Source: Effrenium voratum (Eukaryota; Sar; Dinophyceae; Suessiales; Symbiodiniaceae). From it: a DNA stretch of 64,000 nt. Both the position numbers and the translations under genes were made by a program. The notes below the pieces were generated by a model. The model did no database searches. It had not been told where the DNA came from and saw nothing but the letters and a program-made list of their open reading frames with translations. The first letter of the stretch is position 1. Each line of letters begins with the position of its first letter. The stretch is from NCBI GenBank assembly GCA_963377175.1, contig CAUJNA010003732.1:1-64000 (forward strand), read 5' to 3'. Of this stretch, positions 1-8,860 are shown piece after piece.

Positions 1-90
1 TTCTTATAAAGCTTATAAAGCTTCTTATAAAGCTCCTTTTAAAGCTTCTTATAGAGCTTCTTATAAAGCTTCTTGTAAAGAAGCATTTTG
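1..90. repeat. 12-bp tandem repeat, AGCTTCTTATAA-like
   Basis: About seven imperfect copies of a 12-bp unit close to AGCTTCTTATAA fill the left edge of the window. The array may start before the window. No coding potential is visible. Confidence 0.8.
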
Positions 91-428
91 AGTTCCAAAA
101 GCAATCTCGAAAGGATTCCAAGGGCGCAAGCGCCATTTCGTACCAGGGTTTAGGGCTATCTTTTTAGTGAATTGCAGTGCGGCCTTTTCGATGCCGCAGG
201 CCCGGCTCCTTCGGCTGCGCCTGCCGGCCTTGCCTCAGTCGCGCTCGCTGCGTCGCTCGCTGCGGCCGGCCCTTACAACAGGGCCGGCCTTCAGTTTAGG
301 GTTTAGGGTCCGCCAACACAGCTTGGCGCCCAACACAAATTCAAATCGACTCACGAAGATGTAAAGGAGCAAACCACTTTCCTCTGTAGGGGGGGCGCGC
401 CCTGGTCCTTGATCGATGTTTTATGATA
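91..428. other. No gene seen; short TTTAGGG-like runs
   Basis: This stretch has no supported gene. It holds two very short runs of the plant/dinoflagellate telomere-type heptamer (around 145-153 and 296-310), only one to two units each, so they are scattered motifs and not a telomere. Confidence 0.5.
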
Positions 429-565
429 AAATGGTCTACGGCTTGATAAAATGGTCTACGGGCTGCCTTGGCTTGGCGATATGCTGGTCTACGGGCTGCC
501 TTGGCTTGATAAACCGGCGATAAAATGGTCTACGGGCGATAAAATGGTCTACGCGCTGCCTTTGC
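429..565. repeat. First block of the 19-bp GATAAAATGG repeat
   Basis: The unit GATAAAATGGTCTACGGGC occurs here several times, separated by the spacer CTGCCTTGGCTT. The same unit forms the larger block at 1485-2570. Both strands are open through the repeat, but the translations are purely repetitive and are not treated as genes. Confidence 0.85.
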
Positions 566-1484
566 TCCCGGGGAAAGCAAAGTCTTCGAGCCCCAGGGAG
601 AGCCAAAAACAGCGAATCGCCTTGTTCTTCTAGAGGGGGGGTCCGCGACTTGCTTTGCTCTTCTAGGGTCCGCTTTGTGGGAAGCAAATCGCTTTGCCCT
701 CGCTGGGGGAGTCTGCCCTTGTCTCTCTTAGATACAGCGCTTTGCGGGAAGCGAATCGCGTTGTTTCGCCGGGAGGGGTCCGCCCTGGCCCCTTCTGAAT
801 AAAATTGTCTACAAGAAATCACTTCATTTTGAGGCAGCCTTTGCCGCGAGAGGCGAGCCGCTGGCTTGTGTCCGGAATCGCGCAAGCCCGTCCTCGGCAA
901 AGATAGGCCATCTTCAGCGGCGCAGCTCCTGACATCGATGAGCGGGAAAGGCAAGCGCAGGCAAGCTCGCGGGCCGCCGGGCGCAGGCCCGGAGCGCAAG
1001 GGCACGCTTTGACCGCGCGCGTCAGCCAATTGGCTGCGGCTCAAGGCCCGCAAGCAAATCGCTCAAACCTTCGCCCGTGGCGCTCTTCCTGCTTCCCGCG
1101 CGGCCTTCCCCGCCCACCTCGAGCCAATTTTTGCCCCGGCGGCTCCAACCGCGCGTCACGCGCGCTTTGCGCCGCTTGCCCCCGGCCTGCACTTCGGGCA
1201 AAGCCTTTGGCGCTTGTCGCCTCCTTGCCCGCCCGGCTCGCGCCACACGCCGCCGCATTTGCGGCACGTGCTCTTGCCCTTAGCCCAAGAGCCGCGCGAA
1301 GCGCAGTTCAAACATCGCCGGCGGCTAGCCGACGACGGGTCGCCGTCATGCTCCGCGGCGCCGGCTCCCGGGAAGAACAGGTCGTTCGCCAACACAGCTT
1401 GGCGCCCAACAAGAGGTCTTCGAATCCCAGGGAGAACAAAAACAGCGAATCACTTTGCTCTATAGGGGGGGTGCGCCCTGGTCC
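566..1484. other. GC-rich spacer between repeat blocks; no gene supported
   Basis: A GC-rich stretch between two blocks of the same tandem repeat. Several overlapping frames are open on both strands, as expected from the base composition, but none shows a recognisable domain or a credible start. The words 'CAACACAGCTTGGCGCCCAACA' -like (around 310-335 and 1388-1412) appear on both sides, so this spacer itself is partly duplicated. Confidence 0.5.
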
Positions 1485-2570
1485 TTTTTAGATAAAATGG
1501 TCTACGGGCGATAAAATGGTCTACGGGCTGCCTTGGCTTGATAAAACGGCGAGCTTGATAAAATGGTCTACGGGCTGCCTTGGCTTGAGAAAACGGCGAT
1601 AAAATGGTCTACGGGCGATAAAATGGTCTACGGGCTGCCTTCGCTCGATAAAACGGCCATTGGCCTTGATAAAACGGCCATCGGGGGCGATAAAATGGTC
1701 TACGGGCAACACAATGGAGCGATAAAATGGTCTACGGGCGATAAAATGGTCTACGAGCTGCCTTGGCTTCATGAAACGTCCATTGGCCGCCATTGAATGG
1801 TCTATGGGCGATAAATTGTTTACGGGCTGCTTTGGCTTGATAAAACGTCCATTGGCTTTGATAAAACGGCCATTTGGGGCGATGAAATGGTTTACGGGCG
1901 ATAAAGTGGTCTACGGGCTGCCCTCGCTCGATAAAACGGCCATTGGCCTTGACAAAACGGCCATCGGGGGCGATAAAATGGTCTACGGGCTGCCTTGGGG
2001 CGATAAAATGGTCTACGGGCGATAAAATGGTCTACGAGCTGCCTTGGCTTCATAAAACGTCCATTGGCCGCCATTGAATGGTCTACGGGCGATAAAATGG
2101 TTTACGGGCTGCTTTGGCTTGATAAAACGTCCATTGGCCTTGATAAAACGGCCATTGGGGGCGATAAAATGGTTTACGGGCGATAAAATGGTCTACGGGC
2201 TGCCTTCGCCTAGATAGAACGGCCATTGGGGCGATAAAACGGTCTACGGGCGATAAAATGGTCTACGGGCCCCCTTGGCTTGATAAAACTGTTTTTGGCC
2301 TTGATAAAACGGCCATCGGGGGCGATGAAATATTCTACGGGCGATAAAATGGTCTACGGGCTGCCTTGGCTTGATAAAAACGTGTATTGGCCTAGATAAA
2401 ACGGCCATTGGGGGCGATAAAATGGTCTACGGGCAACACAATGGAGCGATAAAATGGTCTACGAGCGATGAAATTGTCTACGGGCTGCCTTGGCTTCATA
2501 AAACGTCCATTGGCTTGATAAAACGGCCAATTGCTCAATTGGCGTTGATAATAGATAGAATGGCCATTGG
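1485..2570. repeat. Main block of mixed GATAAAATGG / GATAAAACGG tandem repeats
   Basis: Dozens of copies of two related units alternate: GATAAAATGGTCTACGGGC and GATAAAACGGCCATTGGC, with spacers such as CTGCCTTGGCTT. The core GATAAAAYGG is shared. The array stops a few bases before the spliced-leader relic that begins the LINE. It may be pre-existing satellite into which the LINE inserted, or 5' monomers belonging to the element; the sequence does not decide between these. Confidence 0.85.
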
Positions 2571-2571
2571 C

Positions 2572-2593
2572 TTCGTAGGCGTTTTGGCTCGAA
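2572..2593 (+). promoter_or_regulatory. Relic of the dinoflagellate spliced leader
   Basis: Seventeen of 22 positions match the conserved dinoflagellate trans-spliced leader, including an unbroken TTTTGGCTC (2582-2590) and CGTAG (2574-2578). It lies 52 bases before the first in-frame ATG of the LINE, which is the spacing of a leader plus short 5' UTR in a mature mRNA. Known biology: leader relics mark genes copied back from trans-spliced mRNA. Inference: the LINE RNA was trans-spliced before reverse transcription. Confidence 0.65.
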
Positions 2594-2645
2594 CCTTCTC
2601 GTGGTTACGCCTGTTTGTCACTAGGTAGTGACAGCTAAGAGAGCC

Positions 2646-4140
2646 ATGGAGCTTTGCCATGAGTTGCCCGATTTGCCTGTATACCTTCAGCAGTTTGACA
2701 CTTCCTCTCTGGATGTTTTCTCACGTGATTGTGTGCATGCCCTTCTTCGAGACACTGTTCTTTGGGATGGGCTTTCTGACCCAGGCCACTTTCTTGTGAA
2801 AACCGCCATGGAGATCACTCAGGTATTGCCTTGTGGATTATTTGGTATGCGCAGATATTCTTGCAGAATCATTCGGTTTCATCAGTCCAGGAAGTGCGGA
2901 CGAACCTTCCACCTCCATGCGCCGCGTGAAATTCATCCCGATACTTTGATGAGCGGAGCTCAACTCACCGTTATGAGAACCAAGGTGAACTTTGGCACCT
3001 CTGTTTTGACGCTGGAAACTGCCAGTCATAGTTCTTTGGCCTTCTTGACAGATCGTGAAAAGCCGGTCACCACTTTGGATCTGTTCAGCGGTTTTGGTGG
3101 GTGGACTTGGGGGGCCATGGCTATGGGCGCGGGATCGATCAAGCTGCCACCTTTCAGTGCTTCCATTGAATGGGATGAGCCAACGGCACGAGTCATGGCT
3201 GACAATTTTTTGCTTGCGGTTGTTTCCTCTGATGATTTTCTCGACCGATCAAAAACCATTCCTGAACAACATTTTGTGCTTGTTGCTGATGTCAACGATG
3301 ATCACATCTACCAACGTTTGTCTACCTTGAATGTTGACCTCATCATTGGCAGTCCGAGCTGTCAGTCTTGGAGTGGGGGAGGATCGCAGATGGGGCTGGC
3401 GCATGTGAACGGCCGACATTTTTTTGTCTTTCATCAAGGTGTGCAGTTCACTTTTGCCTCGCTGTTTTGGCTTTGAGAACGTACGTGGCCTTATAAGGCA
3501 CAATCACTGGTCCATTCTGGAGAGGATCATCATTCAGTTGGGCTATCGTGAGGCCTTCCTGCGGTGCGAGGAACCTCCAGTTGTGCCCTTGCAACGCGAG
3601 CGGACTTTGGCCATTTTTGTACGGGCTGACTTCGGTATTTCCCCTTCGGTTGAGCAGATTCTTTGTCGGATGTACCTATCTGTGCCTGTGCCGAGAACCC
3701 TGAGCTCATGGCAGTGTTTGCACTCCCAAGGCAGCGCATCAGGTTGCAATTGGATTTTCCTGGATGACAACCATTTGGATATTGTATTCTCAGCTGAATT
3801 CCTACCCAGTTGGATGCGTGGCAAATCCATGCAGCATGCGCAGATTGTCGATTTCAGGATTCTCACAGGGGACAGTAAGATGGGGCCAATCATGGCGTCT
3901 TATGGCATCAGCCTGGACTTCTCCATGAGTACGCTGGCATCAAAAGGGTGGTATGGCCAGATCATCAAGTCCGAGGGAAGGTTTCGCCGGGAGAGATCGC
4001 GTCTGCCATGGGCTTTGGTTGTGGTATCATTTTGCCATTGGACCCTGCCTTTGCTTACAAGGTTCTCGGAAACTGCTTCATCCCGGCACACGCTTGCCTC
4101 CATCTTTCGAGAATTGCAGTCGCCATGTTCGATGCAAACG
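2646..4140 (+). pseudogene. C5-cytosine DNA methyltransferase domain of the LINE (frameshifted)
   Basis: This is the N-terminal part of the LINE protein; it would transfer methyl groups to cytosine C5. All diagnostic motifs appear in order: motif I LDLFSGFGGW (about 3074-3105), motif IV GSPSCQSWSGG with the catalytic Cys (about 3344-3375), motif VI FENVRGL (3472-3490), motif IX EIASAMGF (about 3990-4015) and motif X YKVLGNCFIPAHA (about 4055-4093). Spacing fits a small, roughly 500-residue enzyme. The start is the first ATG after an in-frame TAG at 2622. Two frameshifts break it: one in a seven-T run near 3418-3426 and one near 3975. Motif IV reads PSC instead of the usual PPC. Methyltransferase-bearing retroelements have been reported from dinoflagellates; I cannot say whether this is that lineage. 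Confidence 0.85.
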
Positions 4141-5875
4141 ATCCCATGATGATGCCTGCCAACCCCGCTGCAATGTTGAGGGTGTACCAGGAGCAGGTCC
4201 TTCGGTTCCAGCTGTGCGAGACTATCGGTCGGGGCCCTGATCAGATTATGTTTGGTGTCCCTGACACCATGAGTGACATGAGCCCACCATCGATGGTGAC
4301 TGCCACTGCCCCGATCACAAGGCTTGTCAAACGTAATGGCCAGTGGTCAGGGCGTCAGGTCTATACTACTCATGCAGTGAATCTTAGCCAGGTCTTTCAG
4401 TTCATTGCATCTGCAGATGTGGACGTACAGGCACCTCAGGCGACCAAGGCCATCCATACAGACCCTGATCAGGACGGTTGTGGAGCTCACAGCTCAGTAT
4501 CTGGTGTGGTGACCATTTTCGGGGATCACTATCAAATCGCGATTGCGACTCCCCTAAGTTCGTCATTCAGGCGATTCGGTTCATGCTTGACAGTGCAGTT
4601 CATCACCTGAGATCCCAGAATGGATGTGTTGATCCTGGTTTTTGGAGCTCATGCAAGGTGTGGTCCGTGGGTGTCGATTGCATTCCTGCCCATCTTGATT
4701 CTATGGAGGATGCTCATCAGCGCTGTGGTCAGGAATCACTTGGTCACATGACAATATGTGCCTCTGGCATCAGATTTGCCCCTTTGAGGGTTGACGGATT
4801 GCAGAGTGAGATCCTCGTTAGTGACCGCGCACGTGCCTGTCAGGTTGAGCCCTTCGTTGCCATGCATTGCCATGACCGGTTTTCATTGCAGCATGACCTG
4901 TGTGATACCTTGGTTTGCGTGCTGCATGATGCAGGATGTGCCATTTGCCATGTCCACTTTGATCAGCCAGGCCCCGTGCTTCAGGCTCTGTGCCAATATT
5001 ACGGATGGCAGGATGTGGTTCTGTCATTTGGCGAGCAGATTGTAGAAGACGACTTGTGGCCCTCGCCTTACAGCCTTATCACGCATCGGGGTTACCTTGG
5101 AGCACTGTCCACGAATGTCAAGTATGTCCTTGGGAATGATTGCATCTTCATTTGTGCCACTGAACACCCGTTCCAGCACGGCGATGACGCCCGGATCCAT
5201 TCTTTGTGTGCAACCCTTGGATGGCAAAGCGGAAATGTGTCCAAGACCTGTGTAATCTGCAGAGCCCGGCCCGGGTCCTTGTCTGTGCCGGCATCCGCTG
5301 TGGTTGAGTTTTTGGATGTCATTACATGCAAGCCCCCGATTCCTGCCCTTGAGAGGTGTGTCGACAGGGCCTCCCAGGCTGTGTCCTTGAGGCACAGGGG
5401 TATCCGTATTGTTCTGCACCACGAGGATGAGCTTGATGTGGTACATGCTGAGGCACCGCAGTGGATTCCGTCCCATCTGGTCTATGCCCATGCACAGGAT
5501 GCTCTGTGCGAAGCCGCGTTCAACTTGGCCTTCTCGTGGTGCCAGCATCTTGGCGATCAGCCTTTCAGCGGTCCAGTTGTATGGACCAAGATCAAGCTTT
5601 GGTATGGCCATGTGTTCACGGGCTTCCTTCCGCGTGAAATGATGCTGTCTGAGATTTACGGAGTGCTAAGCAGGCTTCAGACGTATATGTCTACTGGTTT
5701 TGTGCGCCTGGATCAGATCCGTCTCGTGTCCGCTGGCAGGTCTCGGAGTGGTGACTCCAGCATTGGAGACTGGGTCAGTTGCTTGATCACTGGTGACCCC
5801 AACGGGCCGATCTCTGTGTTGAGGGTTCACATCGAACCTCGATATCCGAAGAACCTCCGTAGTTCCTGTCCATAG
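4141..5875 (+). pseudogene. LINE ORF1-like region A, function unknown
   Basis: The coding sequence continues past the methyltransferase for over 550 codons, with a frame change near 4545-4560 next to a CCCC run. No known domain was recognised. Near its C-terminus (about 5500-5770) is a block with KLWYGHVFTGF, then an IRLVSAGR-S pattern, which is repeated in the next region. The segment has Cys- and His-rich patches but no clear zinc finger. The last frame ends at a TAG at 5873; coding then resumes in another frame before 5940, so this is another frameshift and not a true terminus. Confidence 0.55.
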
Positions 5876-5889
5876 GCATCAACCGACTC

Positions 5890-7631
5890 AGGATCTCACT
5901 GACGAGTGGCGCTCGGCACCTCGGGATGGTGGGCCAGGCATGCTTTGGACCGGGTTTACGCTCTTTGAAGTGCAAATGCCTCCGGCAGAGGAATTGCAAC
6001 GCAACCCTATCATGGTCGCAGATCTCAGCAGTGTGTGGGAATCTGAGGGTTCCGATGACGAAGTGCAGCATGACCCTGATTCGCGCTCTGCTGGCAGCAG
6101 TGGATCAGGCCATCTCTCTGTCGATTTCTTTGATGATGACCAGCTGCAAGATCGCATGAAGTCCACATCCGTGAACAACTGCCCTGATTGCCATCCCCAT
6201 CAATGCCAGTGTAATTGTATCTTTGCACGGACCCTCCCCGAGGAGTCCACATCCCATGTTTGCTGCGATAGATGCATGCCGAGATCTGGTATCTGTAGAT
6301 TTCCTGTTGAGCCCCCAGGCAAGTTCACGCCAGGGGACATCACCTATGGCCCTCTGCACAGTGTCGTGTCCACACTCCAGTGTGTGGTCAATGATTCCCA
6401 TGACAGTTGCATCACCATGGTTCAGGACCGGTTGATTGAAGCCGCATGTAGCCTGTGCTTTTGCAAAGAAGGCGGTCACGGTGGATCCTTGTTCAGACTT
6501 AAAGTGAAGCTCTGGCACGGTGTCGCATTTTCCGGCCTCGTTTCCGATGAACTTCGGTTCGGGGACATTGAGATGATTTTCCACCTCGTGCACCAACTCG
6601 CACCGGCTCCATTTGGGGAGGGCTTGAATGAGATCCGACTCATATCAGGAGGACGGCGAGGCCTTGGGAACACTTCTGTGTGTACCTCGCTCGGCCATAG
6701 TGGGCGCACTGATCGGACTGTGCATGGTATTCTCAAATTGCCTGGTGGCGGAAAGGCGCCAGAGCCTTCACCAATCCAAAGGGCCGCTGTCGTGATTACC
6801 TCCTTGGGAGCGAGTCATGACCAAGCCTCCTTCTTTTTGCAGCAGATTGACCACCTATTGGGTCCTTCAAGGATTAGTAAGCTTGCTTTGGAGACTGCCA
6901 CCAATAAGCAGCTTAAAATCGTGCATGGCATGTCAAGTGCAGCATCCGTTCCATTGCCCGTAGGCGTGACACCTGTTCCTGGAGCTCCGAAGAATCAGCA
7001 TAAGACGATCGCATGCGCGTCACAGTTCCGTATGAAACCAGGCCTCTTTGTTGGTGCCGATGGCAAACCTCTTAAGATCCTTACATCTGTGTCAGCCAAT
7101 TCGCCTCCAGGTGTGGTCTTGATCGATCCTCATGACGCGGCTCCCTGGATACAAGCAAAGAAGGTGGTGACGCACGAGCTCGTCCTGTGTGTCCTAGGAA
7201 CTTGCGGCGACCCCAACTGCCCTAGTGTGCACCTTGCGGCATTCAGTGGGGACGATCCAGTGGTGCTTCGTGTTTGCATCCACCAGGCTGGGGGGAAAAT
7301 TGCCTGTCGGTCTGAGAAGTCCAGGGACCTCAAGCTGCCTCCGTCTTGCGCGCTCTCATTTTCGGTCTTGCGTGATGAGTGGGCTACACAGGAGTGGGAG
7401 AACATCAAGCAACACCCCATCCGTGTCATGATGGATCAATTTGAATCTATCAATTTGCTGGCAGCGCCGTGGTCCCGACAGTGGGGATTGCAAGGTCGCA
7501 AGGCAGATGTTGCCAACGCTGAACGTTTCTCATGCGTTGCCAGGATCGATCAATCTGAGGTTGTCCGTGTGTTTCAGCAGAGTGGACTCAATAAGGTGTA
7601 TGTCAGCCCCCCAGCACACAATTTCAGGTGA
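5890..7631 (+). pseudogene. LINE ORF1-like region B with a second copy of the KLW-G-F-G motif
   Basis: About 560 open codons continue the LINE protein. A block at about 6430-6730 contains KLWHGVAFSGL and later IRLISGGRRG, matching the block at the end of region A in order and spacing, so the protein carries an internal tandem domain. A Cys/His cluster (CPDCHPHQCQCNC, about 6180-6220) could bind metal. The frame ends at TGA 7629-7631, while coding continues immediately in the overlapping frame, which suggests a one-base indel. The fold is unknown to me. Confidence 0.55.
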
Positions 7632-8413
7632 TCTGGATTGGGGAGTCTCACTCCGCTGCCGTCCAGCAAACGAGACTTCTTGTTGAGCAGCATGGACTCA
7701 TCCGATCCTATCGCCGAGGCTTTGGTGTGAGAGTGAAAGCTTCCGACTTCGCATCCATCTTCACGCGGATCAAACCAGGTGTTGATCTTCCCGACTTGAA
7801 CGGTGGAAGCTTGATGTTCAGGGTCCAGCCGATCCCAGCTTCGCTCTCTGTCCAGGCATTGAGGGAGTGGTTGGTTAGCTGCAAGTGGAAGGCAGCTCCA
7901 GTCCGTCAGCAAGGTGGAAGCTGGCTGATCTCATCAGACACCGCTCCTTCCGAACAATTTTTGCCACTAGGCGATGGGCATGTCCTCGTGAGAGACATCA
8001 CCAAGCACTCAGCTCGTGTCCAACCTACTGTTGCTGCCGGCATTACCACACATGCATCCGGGCAGGATCCGTTGCAGATCAACGACCCCTGGTCTCGACC
8101 ATCCTGTGTTGCGAAGGCCCCAGTACCCGCAGACCAGGCTCGTCTTGATAGGCAGGACAAACAGATCCTGGAACTTAAGAAGGCTGTGACGGATCTCAAG
8201 GATACCCAAGCTGCCCAGTCAACTGTGCATGACTCTTTCCGCTCCGGGCTGGTGTCTGATCTGCAGAAATTCCGCACTGAGATCCACAGTGAGGTCCAAG
8301 GTTCGATGAAGACATTCGAGCACTCGCTGATGGAGACATTGCACAAGCAACAGCGTACCATGGAGGGCGATATGACTGAAATCAAATCCATGCTCAAGGC
8401 ATTGCATTCAGGG
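7632..8413 (+). pseudogene. LINE ORF1 C-terminal part: globular region and coiled coil
   Basis: The frame opens with VIWIGES and GLIRSYRRGFGVRV, a pattern I associate with ORF1-type proteins of dinoflagellate LINEs, but this is from memory. Its last 85 or so residues (about 8140-8405) have heptad-like spacing of hydrophobic residues between charged ones and are probably a coiled coil for multimerisation. The frame is cut by the copia LTR at 8414; a stop arises three bases into the LTR. Across the insertion the frame continues for 18 codons at 26505 before a TGA at 26559. Confidence 0.55.
8409..8413. other. Target-site duplication, left copy (CAGGG)
   Basis: CAGGG directly precedes the 5' LTR and is repeated exactly after the 3' LTR at 26500-26504. 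Five base pairs is the duplication size expected from Ty1/copia integrase. Confidence 0.95.
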
Positions 8414-8762
8414 TGTTAAAACCCTCTTGGCCCCGTGCCGAAATTGGGTAGCTGTTCTGAGGTCCTTGTTGGTGTTGCTTCCCAAGTTCCATTGATCGCC
8501 ATTTGGCTCAAGACACAATTGAGGTTCAAGATCTGATGTGTGACTGCATACATACGTGATCGGCATTGAGAGCGAAAACACTTCGCTTGCGCTGCATTCG
8601 TCAGGACCACTGTTGTAACTATCATTCCTTCTCCCTTACAACGTTTACACGGGTTCGGCTATAACGGCATCGTCCGTATACACCTTTCTACGTGGTTGGT
8701 ATTACAGCTTGAGGGTTCGGTGCATAGCGTCCCACGGGACGTCACCTTGCCGTCTCTTGACA
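8414..8762 (+). repeat. 5' LTR of copia copy 1
   Basis: 349 bp with TG...CA ends. Compared with the 3' LTR it differs only near 8427 (T for A) and near 8633 (T for C). It contains a spliced-leader-like 15-mer (8498-8512) and a small inverted repeat CGTCCC-AC-GGGACG at 8728-8741, close to the right end, which could act in RNA 3'-end formation. Confidence 0.97.
8498..8512 (+). promoter_or_regulatory. Spliced-leader-like 15-mer inside the LTR
   Basis: GCCATTTGGCTCAAG equals the last 16 bases of the dinoflagellate spliced leader with one T removed. The same word occurs in the 3' LTR (26235-26249) and in the LTR of copy 2. A role is inferred only. Confidence 0.5.
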
Positions 8763-8772
8763 GGTTATCAGC
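8763..8772 (+). other. Candidate primer-binding site
   Basis: The sequence right after the 5' LTR, GGTTATCAGC, resembles the GGTATCAG core by which many copia elements pair with the 3' part of initiator methionine tRNA, with one extra T. The placement is right; the match is short, so the tRNA assignment is tentative. Confidence 0.5.
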
Positions 8773-8860
8773 CGTAACGACAAGCTCTACACTGAACTGG
8801 GAGACAGCTGGTTTATTGCGGGTACAGGGACAATAAAGGAAAGATAACCTACACAGTACA

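Noticed and set aside
296..310. TTTAGGG repeats as a telomere
   Set aside because: Only two units; scattered similar words also occur near 145 and 30328.
436..1053. A 205-residue minus-strand frame over the left repeat block
   Set aside because: It is partly repeat-derived, in GC-rich DNA open in many frames, with no domain and no second support.
429..2570. The regularly repeated 19-bp units as a possible CRISPR array
   Set aside because: Units are contiguous or joined by repeated spacers; there are no unique spacers of constant length and the DNA is eukaryotic.
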